This document shows, one piece after another, positions 55,482-63,292 of a DNA stretch of 64,000 bases. Location: positions 186,001 through 250,000 of the forward strand of contig CAXBJB010000001.1 in NCBI GenBank assembly GCA_963976055.1, read 5' to 3'. The notes beneath the pieces are model-generated. The model saw only the letters and a list, made by a program, of their open reading frames with translations, was not told where the DNA came from and did not search any database. Both the position numbers and the translations under genes were made by a program. This DNA comes from UBA1479 sp963976055. Its GTDB lineage: Bacteria; Pseudomonadota; Alphaproteobacteria; Rhodospirillales; Casp-alpha2. Each line of letters opens with the position of its first letter. Position 1 is the first letter of the stretch.

Positions 55482-57842
55482 TCAGGCGGCGTCGCCCAAA
55501 AGCCCTTTGGGGTCGAACGCCCCCTTGGCCTGAATCGCCTTCCACACTTTTTGCGGCGTCAGTGGCATGTCGATGTGGGTGACGCCGTAATCCTTCAGCG
55601 CGTCGAGCACCGCGTTGACCGCCGCCGGGCAGGCGCCGACGCAGCCGGCCTCGCCGGCCCCCTTGACGCCGAGCGGGTTCTTCTTGGTCGGCGCCCCTTC
55701 GTAATAGCCGATCTCCATGTTGGGGATCTCGTCGGCATGGGGCAGGCCGTAATCCATCAGCGAGCCGGTCACCAACTGGCCATTGTCCGGATCGTAGACG
55801 ATGTCTTCCAGGAAGGCCTGACCGATGCCCTGGGCGACGCCGCCCATGACCTGACCGTCGGCCAGCATGGGATTGATGATGGTGCCGAAATCGTCCATCA
55901 CCCAGTAGCCCAGGAATTCGACCGTGCCCGTTTCCGGATCGACCGCCACGGCCGCCGCATGGACGCCGTTGGGGATCGAGATGACGCCCCGTTCGAACAC
56001 CGACGAATGGTCCAGGCAACCTTCGTCCAGGCCTTCGGGCAGTTTGTCCTTGTCCATGGAGGCGTCGATCACGTCGTTCATGGACACCGACGAGGCCCCG
56101 GCCTTGAAGGTGCCGTCCTCATATTCGACCTCGTCTGTTTCCGACTGCAACAGGCGGGCGGCAACGGGCTTGGCGAGGTCGATGATTTCAAGGGCGGCCT
56201 GCTGGACGGCGTTGCCGCCGACCTCCATCCCGCGCGATCCGCCGTGGCCGCCGCCCAAGGGCGTGGCCGTGGTGTCGGACTGGCGGAATTTGATGCGTTC
56301 CATATCGACGCCCAAGTTGGCGGCGAGAATCTGGGCCAGGGAGGTTTCATGCCCCATGCCCGTGGAGGAGGTGCCGACGGCAAGCTCGATCGATCCGTCC
56401 TTGTTGAAGGTCACGCCCGCGTGCTCCTTGGGTCCGCCGCCCGTGCATTCCAGATAGGGTGCTATGGCGAAGCCGTACTTCTTGCCGGCGGCTTCGGCCT
56501 TGGCGCGAAGGGCGGCCTGATCGGCCTTTTCCGACATTTTGAGGGTTTCCTCGAACAGCAGCGGGAAGTCGCCGGAATCCACGTCGAGGCCCATGGGCGT
56601 CTTGTGCGGCAGCATTTCCTTGGGCATCAGGTTCTTGCGCCGCAGCTCGATCGGATCGAAGCCGAGCTTGCGCGCGGCGTATTCGACGATGCGTTCGGTC
56701 TGGAAGGTCGCTTCCGGCCGCCCCGCGCCCCGGTAGGGGTCCATGGGGGCCGTGTTGGTCAGTACCGCGCGGCCCCAATAATGCATGGCCGGGAAGTGGT
56801 AGGGCCCACCCTGGGTGCGGGCCGACCCGCCCGTGGGCGTGAACGGCCCCACGGTCCAAGCATAGGCGCCGATGCCGCCGACGGTGGTGGTGCGGAGTGC
56901 GAGGAATTTGCCGTCCTTGGTCAGCGCCAGTTCAACGCGGGACGATTGGCCGCGGCCGTGCGTGTCCGAGAGGAAGCTTTCCGAACGCGAATTGATCCAT
57001 TTCACCGGCCGGCCCAGGCGCTTGGCCGCATAGAGGCACAAGGACGGTTCCGGATAGCCCGAGTTCTTGGCGCCGAAGCCGCCGCCCACGTCGGGCGCGA
57101 TGTGGTCGAGCTGGCTTTTGTCGATGTTCAGGACCTCGGCGAAGGTGTCGCGGTTGGCGTGCACGTTCTGCGAGGCGTTCCACAGGGTGTATTTGTCCGC
57201 CGCCGCATCATAGGCGGCGACGCAGCCGCGCGTTTCGATCGGCACGGCGGTGACGCGGTTGTTCAGCACGTCGAGGGAGACGACATGGTCGGCCTCGGCG
57301 AAGGCCTTGTCCGTGCCGGCCTTGTCGCCCAGTTCGAAGTTCAGGCACAGGTTGTTCGGGATGTCATCCCACAATTGCGGGGCGCCGGGCTTCAGGGCTT
57401 TGACCGGATCGGTCACGGCGGGCAATTCGTCGTAATCGACCTCGACCGCTTCCGCCGCCGCTTGTGCCTGGCTCAGGGTTTCGGCGACCACCAGGGCCAC
57501 CGGCTCGCCGACATAGCGCACCCGGTCGATGGCCAGCGCATGGCGCGGCGGCTCTTTCAGCGGCGTGCCGTCGGCGTTGTTCTTCACGCCCGACTTGGTC
57601 GGCATGGGCTTGAAGCCCTCGCGCAGCCAGTCGTCGCGGGTGACGACCAGAAGCACGCCGTCCATGGCCATCGCCGTCGAGGCGTCGATGGCGTTGATGG
57701 TGGCATGGGCATAGGCCGCGCGCACCACGACGGCGCGGGTCTGGCCGTCCAGGTTGATGTCGTCGATGTAGCGGCCGTGGCCGGTTAGAAAGCGATGGTC
57801 CTCGAACCGCTTGAGGGATTCGCCGATTTTTACGTTGCTCAT
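55482..57842 (-). CDS. coxL: Molybdenum hydroxylase large subunit, form II CoxL-like
   Basis: A 786-residue molybdopterin-cytosine-dinucleotide-binding large subunit of the xanthine-oxidase/CO-dehydrogenase family. The sequence PYRGAGRPEATFQTER marks form II (AYRGAGR type), not the AYxCSFR loop of true form I CO dehydrogenases. The catalytic glutamate is in KGAGEAGCVGACPAAV, and GGGFGAKN, GMGHETSLAQI and GGHGGSRG bind the cofactor. Form II enzymes oxidise diverse aldehydes, N-heterocycles or CO poorly. It follows coxM by 17 bp. Confidence 0.92.
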   Translation of the reverse strand: MSNVKIGESLKRFEDHRFLTGHGRYIDDINLDGQTRAVVVRAAYAHATINAIDASTAMAMDGVLLVVTRDDWLREGFKPMPTKSGVKNNADGTPLKEPPRHALAIDRVRYVGEPVALVVAETLSQAQAAAEAVEVDYDELPAVTDPVKALKPGAPQLWDDIPNNLCLNFELGDKAGTDKAFAEADHVVSLDVLNNRVTAVPIETRGCVAAYDAAADKYTLWNASQNVHANRDTFAEVLNIDKSQLDHIAPDVGGGFGAKNSGYPEPSLCLYAAKRLGRPVKWINSRSESFLSDTHGRGQSSRVELALTKDGKFLALRTTTVGGIGAYAWTVGPFTPTGGSARTQGGPYHFPAMHYWGRAVLTNTAPMDPYRGAGRPEATFQTERIVEYAARKLGFDPIELRRKNLMPKEMLPHKTPMGLDVDSGDFPLLFEETLKMSEKADQAALRAKAEAAGKKYGFAIAPYLECTGGGPKEHAGVTFNKDGSIELAVGTSSTGMGHETSLAQILAANLGVDMERIKFRQSDTTATPLGGGHGGSRGMEVGGNAVQQAALEIIDLAKPVAARLLQSETDEVEYEDGTFKAGASSVSMNDVIDASMDKDKLPEGLDEGCLDHSSVFERGVISIPNGVHAAAVAVDPETGTVEFLGYWVMDDFGTIINPMLADGQVMGGVAQGIGQAFLEDIVYDPDNGQLVTGSLMDYGLPHADEIPNMEIGYYEGAPTKKNPLGVKGAGEAGCVGACPAAVNAVLDALKDYGVTHIDMPLTPQKVWKAIQAKGAFDPKGLLGDAA

Positions 57843-57859
57843 TGTTCCGTACTCCCCCT

Positions 57860-58666
57860 TCAGCCTTGCCCGTTGGCCTGATTGACGGCCCGTTTGGCCA
57901 TGACGCCGATCAGATTGGCGCGGTAGGCCGCGTCGGCATGCATGTCAGTCATCAGGTCGTCGGCGGGCACGGTGACGCCGCTCAGGGCGTCGGCTGAGAA
58001 ATTAGTGTTCAAGGCGTCTTCGATTTCCGCCGCGCGGAACACGCCGTCCTGGCCCGCCCCCGTGACCGCGACGCGCATACCCGATGCGGTTTTGGCGACG
58101 AACACGCCGACCAGGGCATAGCGCGAGGCTGGGTTCGGGAACTTGGCGTAGCCCGCCTTTTCCGGCAGCGGGAACTTGACCGCCTTGATGATTTCGCCGG
58201 GTTCCAGGTTGGTCGCGAACATGCCGTCGAAATAATCCTCGGCGGAGAGTTCGCGCCGGTCGGTGACGATGGTCGCGCCCAGGCCCATGACGGCCGAGGG
58301 ATAGTCGGCGGACGGGTCGTTGTTGGCGAGCGAGCCGCCGATGGTGCCGCGGTTACGCACCTGGGCGTCGCCGATGCCGCCGGCCAGGACCGTCAGCGCC
58401 GGGATCGCGGCCTTGACCTCGGCCGAGGCGGCGACGACCGCATGTCGGGTCATGGCGCCGATGGTCACGAAGCCACCCGCGACCTCGATCCCCGACAGGC
58501 CGTCGACCTTGTTCAGATCGACCACGTCGGTGGGCATGGCCAGGCCCTGCTTGAGGACCGGGATCAATGTCTGGCCGCCGGCCATGTATATGGCGTCGTC
58601 GGCGTTGGCATGGGCGGTGGCGGCATCGCTCAATGACGCGGGCCGCGTGTAATTGAAATCTTCCAT
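57860..58666 (-). CDS. coxM: Molybdenum hydroxylase FAD-binding subunit (CoxM-like)
   Basis: A 268-residue FAD subunit. The N-terminal FAD-binding segment AGGQTLIPVLKQGLAMPTDVVDL and the diphosphate loop TIGGSLANNDPSADYP are typical, followed by the CO dehydrogenase flavoprotein C-terminal domain (about 170-265). It takes electrons from the two 2Fe-2S clusters and passes them to the quinone pool or NAD. Start at ATG 58666, behind GAGGAGAACGAC; frames upstream would intrude on coxS. Confidence 0.93.
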   Translation of the reverse strand: MEDFNYTRPASLSDAATAHANADDAIYMAGGQTLIPVLKQGLAMPTDVVDLNKVDGLSGIEVAGGFVTIGAMTRHAVVAASAEVKAAIPALTVLAGGIGDAQVRNRGTIGGSLANNDPSADYPSAVMGLGATIVTDRRELSAEDYFDGMFATNLEPGEIIKAVKFPLPEKAGYAKFPNPASRYALVGVFVAKTASGMRVAVTGAGQDGVFRAAEIEDALNTNFSADALSGVTVPADDLMTDMHADAAYRANLIGVMAKRAVNQANGQG

Positions 58667-58676
58667 GTCGTTCTCC

Positions 58677-59144
58677 TCAGCCCCGAAGCGCCTTGGCGCC
58701 GTCGAGGACGGCGGCGACGATGTTCTGATACCCCGTGCAGCGGCAGATGTTGCCTTCCAGGCCGTGGCGCACATCGGCCTCGGTCGGGTTCGGGTTGTCT
58801 TTGACCAGGGTCATGGCGCGCATGACCATGCCGGGGGTACAGAACCCGCACTGCAGGCCGTGATGGTCGTTGAAGGCCTTCTGCATGGGGTTCAATTGAC
58901 CTTCCGGGGCGATGCCCTCGATGGTCGTGATCTCGGCGCCGTCGGCCTGGGCCGCCAGCATGGTGCAGCTTTTCACGGCCTGACCGTTGAGATGCACGGT
59001 GCAGGCACCGCATTGGCTGGTGTCGCAGCCGATGTGCGTGCCCGTCAGTTTCAGGGTTTCGCGGATGAACTCGACAAGCAACGTACGGCCCTCGACGGAC
59101 TTGATGATCTGCTCGCCGTTTACGGTTAGGGATATTTCTGGCAT
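58677..59144 (-). CDS. coxS: Molybdenum hydroxylase iron-sulfur subunit (CoxS-like)
   Basis: A 155-residue two-cluster ferredoxin-like subunit. Plant-type 2Fe-2S cysteines are C40, C45, C48 and C60; the second cluster cysteines are C99, C102, C134 and C136 (CGFCTPG and CRCTGYQ). It relays electrons from the molybdenum centre to FAD. ATG 59144 is the family N terminus. First gene of the coxSML operon; its promoter region holds the TTGTATACAA operator shared with the divergent maturation genes. Confidence 0.95.
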   Translation of the reverse strand: MPEISLTVNGEQIIKSVEGRTLLVEFIRETLKLTGTHIGCDTSQCGACTVHLNGQAVKSCTMLAAQADGAEITTIEGIAPEGQLNPMQKAFNDHHGLQCGFCTPGMVMRAMTLVKDNPNPTEADVRHGLEGNICRCTGYQNIVAAVLDGAKALRG

Positions 59145-59218
59145 GGCCCCTTCAAACCCTTGTTCAGGGCTTGTCCTGGATGTTTTTTGGATGAATGGCG
59201 TCTGCGCGCCTGGAATAA

Positions 59219-59228
59219 TTGTATACAA
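59219..59228. promoter_or_regulatory. TTGTATACAA operator in the cox divergon
   Basis: A perfect palindrome 75 bp from the coxS start and 49 bp from the mocA start, so a single regulator could control both arms of the cluster. It is the same core as at 13307 and 18859. Confidence 0.5.
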
Positions 59229-59276
59229 ATCATATAACAGGACTCCACCAGCAGGAAAACCCGCTAACAGGTCCAG

Positions 59277-59897
59277 ATGCAAGTTACAGATCAAAATAAC
59301 GGTGCCGATCCGGCCCCTTCGCGGGTGACCGCCGTCATCCTGGCGGCGGGGCGGTCGACGCGCATGGCGCCGGTCAACAAGCTGACCGCCGACTACCAGG
59401 GGACGGCCCTGGTGCGGCACGCGGCGGAGGCGGCCCTGGCGTCGCGGGTGGGCGAGGTCATCGTCGTCGTCGGCCATGAAGCAGAGGCCGTGCGTGAAGT
59501 CCTTTCCGGGCTGGACGTGCGCATCGTCGCCAATCCGGACTATGCGACGGGCCTGGCGTCCTCGGTCAAGGCCGGGGTCGCCGCCGTGGGGCCGCACGCC
59601 ACGGCGGCGGTCATCCTGCTGGGCGACATGCCGGGGGTCACCGCGGCCGTGGTCGATGCCCTGATCGGCGCGTTCGAAAAGACCGGAAGATCAAAGATTT
59701 GCCAGCCGCGTTATGACGGGCGCCCCGGCAATCCGGTGCTTTGGCCCAGCCCCCTGTTCCCTGAATTCGAGACGCTTTCCGGCGACATCGGGGCCAAGCC
59801 GCTGTTGGTCCGCCACAAGGCGGATGTGTTGGGGGTGGACGTGGGCACCGACGCTATCCATATGGATATCGACGCCCCCACCGATCTCGGTGCCTGA
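59277..59897 (+). CDS. mocA: Molybdenum cofactor cytidylyltransferase (MocA-like)
   Basis: A 206-residue nucleotidyltransferase that converts Mo-molybdopterin to the cytosine dinucleotide form used by CO-dehydrogenase-type enzymes. VTAVILAAGRSTRMAPVNKL is the nucleotide-binding signature, with ILLGDMPGV and a C-terminal RPGNPVLWPSPLF / SGDIGAKPLL typical of MocA. First gene of the divergent maturation operon. It fits the MCD cofactor required by the coxL product. Confidence 0.87.
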   Translation: MQVTDQNNGADPAPSRVTAVILAAGRSTRMAPVNKLTADYQGTALVRHAAEAALASRVGEVIVVVGHEAEAVREVLSGLDVRIVANPDYATGLASSVKAGVAAVGPHATAAVILLGDMPGVTAAVVDALIGAFEKTGRSKICQPRYDGRPGNPVLWPSPLFPEFETLSGDIGAKPLLVRHKADVLGVDVGTDAIHMDIDAPTDLGA

Positions 59898-59984
59898 TTA
59901 TTCCCGACATGACTTTTGAAACATATCGAGGCATAAAGAGCCCACGATATTCCGCAGACAACCCAAGAAGGACGTGAAAGACCC

Positions 59985-60599
59985 ATGGATCTGAAGGACC
60001 AACGCCGCATCGCCGCCCCGAGGGAGGCCGTGTTCGCCGCCCTCAACGACCCGGAAATCCTGGCCAAGGCCATTCCCGGCTGCGAAAGCCTGGACAAGGT
60101 TTCGGACACGGAATTCGCCGCCGTCGTGACCGCCAAGGTTGGGCCCGTGCGCGCCAAGTTCAACGGTCAGGTCACCCTTTCGGATCTCAACCCGCCGGAA
60201 AGCTACACCATCACCGGCGAGGGCAAGGGCGGGGCCGCCGGTTTCGCCAAGGGCGGGGCGGTCATCACCCTGACCGAGGACGGCGACGGCACCCTGCTGA
60301 ACTACGAGGTCAAGGCCGACGTCGGCGGTAAACTGGCGCAGCTCGGCGGCCGCCTGATCGAGGGCACGTCCAAGAAGCTGGCTGGTGAGTTCTTCGAAAC
60401 CTTCGAGAAATTGGTGCTTGAAAGTGTCGGGGGTACGCCGGCCGAAGCCGCGGGCATGGCGCAACCGGCCCCCGCCGCGGGCGAACCCATGGCGCCCCCG
60501 TCCGAATCCGGTCTGGGCGCCAAGCTGTGGATTCCCGTGGCCATCGCCGCCGCCGCCGCCGTTGCTTATGTGCTGTCGACCATGAAGCTGTTCGGCTAG
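59985..60599 (+). CDS. coxG: CoxG-like carbon monoxide dehydrogenase subunit G
   Basis: A 204-residue protein with an SRPBCC/START-type domain (about 1-150: AAPREAVFAALNDPEILAKAIPGCESL and GKLAQLGGRLIEGTSKKL), a proline-rich linker (about 155-180) and a C-terminal membrane anchor IPVAIAAAAAVAYVLSTM. CoxG proteins recruit molybdenum hydroxylases to the membrane and help shuttle quinone electrons. Here the tail anchor is evident. GAAGGACGT precedes the ATG. Same direction as mocA and the XdhC-type gene. Confidence 0.9.
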   Translation: MDLKDQRRIAAPREAVFAALNDPEILAKAIPGCESLDKVSDTEFAAVVTAKVGPVRAKFNGQVTLSDLNPPESYTITGEGKGGAAGFAKGGAVITLTEDGDGTLLNYEVKADVGGKLAQLGGRLIEGTSKKLAGEFFETFEKLVLESVGGTPAEAAGMAQPAPAAGEPMAPPSESGLGAKLWIPVAIAAAAAVAYVLSTMKLFG

Positions 60600-60615
60600 G
60601 ACGGGGCGCCCGGCC

Positions 60616-61635
60616 ATGTCCTTGCCCACGGATCAGATGTTGCCAGCCGACGACGTGTTCGACGCCGCCCTTGCCTGGCGGGACGCCGGCAAGCCCGTGG
60701 CGTTGGCGACCGTGGTCTCGACCTGGGGGTCGTCGCCGCGTCCGCCGGGAAGCCACCTGGGCGTCTCCGCCGACGGCGAGATGACGGGGTCCGTCTCCGG
60801 CGGCTGCATTGAGGGCGCGGTGGTCAAGGAAGCGCTCGACATTCTCAAGGGTGCGCCGGCCCAGGTTCTCGATTTCGGCGTCACCGATCAGCAGGCCTGG
60901 GACGTGGGCCTCGCCTGCGGCGGGGCCGTCAAGGTGCTGGTCCGCGACTTCGCCCCCTTGATCCCGTTGTACACCCAGGCCCGCGCGGCCCTCATATCCG
61001 GCGAACCGTCGGCCCTGGTGACGCGACTGGACAGCGGCGAAACGGTGGCGTTGGATGCGGGCGGTCTTCCCGATGCGGTGGCCGAGGCCGCGCGCAAGGC
61101 GTTGAAGGACGATAGGTCCCGCGCCTATTCCGGCGACGATGGTGACTGGTTCATCGAGATCGTGGCCCCGCCGCGGCGCCTGATCGTGGTCGGCGCGGTG
61201 CACATCGCCCAGGCCCTGGTGCCCATGGCGGCCATGACCGGATTTCAGGTCACGGTCGTCGACCCGCGCCGGGCCTATGCTTCCGATACCCGCTTTCCCG
61301 GCGTCGATGTGCGCACGGACTGGCCGGACGAGGCCCTGGACGACCTGAAGCCCGACAGCCGCACGGCCATCGTCACCCTGACCCATGACCCCAAGCTGGA
61401 CGACCCGGCCTTGGACAGGGCGCTGCGCTCGCCGGCGTTCTATATCGGCTCCCTCGGCAGTTCACGGACCCAGGCCAAGCGGGTCGAACGCCTAGCCGAG
61501 GTCGGGTTCGATGAAGCCGCCATCCAGCGCATCCACGGGCCCATCGGGCTCCGCATCGGTGCGCAGTCGCCGGCGGAAATCGCCGTCAGCATCCTGGCCG
61601 AGATCATCGCCGGGATGCGCGGCGCCGCGGACTAG
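60616..61635 (+). CDS. XdhC/CoxI-family maturation protein
   Basis: A 339-residue XdhC/CoxI-like protein. The N-terminal domain has PVALATVVSTWGSSPRPPGSHL and SGGCIEGAVVKEAL (with the conserved cysteine pair region), and the C-terminal Rossmann-like domain has LIVVGAVHIAQALVPMA and IGSLGSSRTQAKRVERL. XdhC proteins bind Mo-cofactor and promote its sulfuration and insertion into xanthine-dehydrogenase-family apoenzymes. It directly precedes a cysteine desulfurase, which supports sulfuration of the coxL-encoded enzyme. Confidence 0.9.
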   Translation: MSLPTDQMLPADDVFDAALAWRDAGKPVALATVVSTWGSSPRPPGSHLGVSADGEMTGSVSGGCIEGAVVKEALDILKGAPAQVLDFGVTDQQAWDVGLACGGAVKVLVRDFAPLIPLYTQARAALISGEPSALVTRLDSGETVALDAGGLPDAVAEAARKALKDDRSRAYSGDDGDWFIEIVAPPRRLIVVGAVHIAQALVPMAAMTGFQVTVVDPRRAYASDTRFPGVDVRTDWPDEALDDLKPDSRTAIVTLTHDPKLDDPALDRALRSPAFYIGSLGSSRTQAKRVERLAEVGFDEAAIQRIHGPIGLRIGAQSPAEIAVSILAEIIAGMRGAAD

Positions 61636-61643
61636 GGCGGACC

Positions 61644-62852
61644 TTGCCCGTGCTATCCCTGCGCGATCAGTTTCCCTCTCTGGCCTCGGGCCTGGCCGGG
61701 ACTTATCTGGATAACGCGGCGATGACCCAGATCGCGGGCCCCGTGCTCGCTCGCATGGCGTCGTTCGAAACCGGCGGCCGTGCCAACGTGAAGCGCGGCA
61801 TCTATCCCCTGGCGACGCAGGCGACGGCGGCCTTCGAGGGCGCGCGGGCGGCCCTGGCGCGCTATCTGGGGGCAGAGAACCCGAACGAGGTGGTGTTTAC
61901 ATCCGGGGCCACGGCGGCGATCAATCTTGTCGCCCAGGGCTTCGGCGCCGGCTTGGCGGCGGGTGACGAAATCATCATCGGTGAGGCCGAACATCACGCC
62001 AACATCGTGCCCTGGCAGATGCTGCGCGACCGCGCGGGCGTAGTCCTGAAAGTGCTGCCCGTGGACGATGCGGGTTACCCCCGTCTCGACGCCCTGGACG
62101 ATCTGATGACGGCGCGCACACGGCTGATCGCGGTGACCCATGCGTCGAACGTCACGGGGGCGGTGACGGACGTCGCGGCGATCTGCGACAAGGCGCGGGG
62201 CAAGGGCGCGCGCGTGCTGGTCGACGGCGCGCAGATGGCCGCCCATGGGCCTGTCGACGTGGCTGCCCTGGGCTGCGATTTCTATGTCGTCACCGGGCAC
62301 AAGATGTTCGGACCGACGGGCGTCGGCGTGCTGTGGGCGCGGGCGGAGGTTCTGGACGGCATGGCGCCGTTCATGGGCGGCGGCGAAATGATTCGCCGCG
62401 TCACCTTCGCGGAAACCACTTATGCCCCGCCGCCCCACCGGTTCGAGGCCGGCACCCCACCGGTGACCCAGGCCGTCGGCCTGGGGGCGGCGGCGGATAT
62501 GTTGTTGGGGCTCGACTGGCCGGAAATTCGCGCCCATGAACAGATCCTTTTCGGCATCCTGATGGAACGGCTCGCGGCCCTGGAGCGGGTCACGGTCATC
62601 GGCCCGGGGGGCAATGCCAGGCGGTTGCCGATCCTGTCCTTCACCGTGACCGACGCCCATCCCCACGATATTTGCGAGCTGATGGGGGCGAGGGGGGTCG
62701 CCCTGCGCGGCGGCCATCATTGCGCCCAGCCGTTGATGGACCGTTTCGGGGTCGAGGCGACGACCCGGGCCAGTCTGGCGCTCTATAACGTGCAGGGCGA
62801 CATCGACGCCTTCACGAACGCCCTGGAGGAAACATTGAAGGTGCTGGCATGA
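61644..62852 (+). CDS. SufS-type cysteine desulfurase
   Basis: A 402-residue class V PLP aminotransferase-fold cysteine desulfurase: EAEHHANIVPWQ, PLP lysine K220 in VVTGHKMFGPTGVGVLW, and the persulfide cysteine C360 in RGGHHCAQPLM, as in SufS. It mobilises sulfur from cysteine as a persulfide. It starts with TTG 61644 (or GTG 61650), 8 bp after the XdhC-type gene, and overlaps the SufU-like gene by the ATGA. The location within a molybdenum-hydroxylase cluster suggests that it supplies sulfur for the enzyme's Mo=S ligand, its 2Fe-2S clusters, or both. Confidence 0.88.
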   Translation: MPVLSLRDQFPSLASGLAGTYLDNAAMTQIAGPVLARMASFETGGRANVKRGIYPLATQATAAFEGARAALARYLGAENPNEVVFTSGATAAINLVAQGFGAGLAAGDEIIIGEAEHHANIVPWQMLRDRAGVVLKVLPVDDAGYPRLDALDDLMTARTRLIAVTHASNVTGAVTDVAAICDKARGKGARVLVDGAQMAAHGPVDVAALGCDFYVVTGHKMFGPTGVGVLWARAEVLDGMAPFMGGGEMIRRVTFAETTYAPPPHRFEAGTPPVTQAVGLGAAADMLLGLDWPEIRAHEQILFGILMERLAALERVTVIGPGGNARRLPILSFTVTDAHPHDICELMGARGVALRGGHHCAQPLMDRFGVEATTRASLALYNVQGDIDAFTNALEETLKVLA

Positions 62853-63286
62853 ACGGGGCCGACGACATCTACGACGCGCGCATCAAGGAACTGGCGGCCA
62901 AGGCCCGCGACCTGGGGCCGGTCGAACACGCCGATTGCCGGCACGAGGCCGACAATTTCCTCTGCGGTGACCGGGTCACGGTCGAGGTTGAGCGGGATGG
63001 CGACCGGATCAAGGCGGTCGGCGGCAAGGTGCGGGGCTGTCTTCTGACCCAGGCGGCGGCCGCGCTGGCCGCCCAGGCGGCGCCGGGCCTGGATGTAGCG
63101 GACCTCATGAACGGCATCGAACAGGCTAAGGCCCTGATGGCCGACGGCACGCCGGCCACGGGTGCTTGGGAAGGGCTCAACGCCTTCACGCCGGTCCATG
63201 ACGCCAAGCACCGCCACGACTGCGTGCTGCTGCCGTTCCGCGCCCTCGCCGCCTGTCTCGACCAGACCGGGTCTCGGGACGGCTGA
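62849..63286 (+). CDS. SufU/IscU-like iron-sulfur scaffold
   Basis: A 145-residue protein of the NifU-N/SufU fold with the three scaffold cysteines and aspartate: C39-x-D41 (LCGDRV), C64 (VRGCLLTQAAAAL) and C125 (HDCVLLPFRAL). The start overlaps the desulfurase stop (ATGA). SufU proteins either hold nascent Fe-S clusters or accept sulfur from SufS through a zinc-bound cysteine. The close coupling suggests a dedicated sulfur-transfer pair for the cox enzyme. A shared cellular role cannot be excluded without knowing whether another suf operon exists. Confidence 0.85.
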   Translation: MNGADDIYDARIKELAAKARDLGPVEHADCRHEADNFLCGDRVTVEVERDGDRIKAVGGKVRGCLLTQAAAALAAQAAPGLDVADLMNGIEQAKALMADGTPATGAWEGLNAFTPVHDAKHRHDCVLLPFRALAACLDQTGSRDG

Positions 63287-63292
63287 TCCCCC

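Noticed and set aside
55551..57788. A 745-codon plus-strand frame over coxL
   Set aside because: Antisense to a complete molybdenum hydroxylase subunit; composition is typical of GC-rich shadows.
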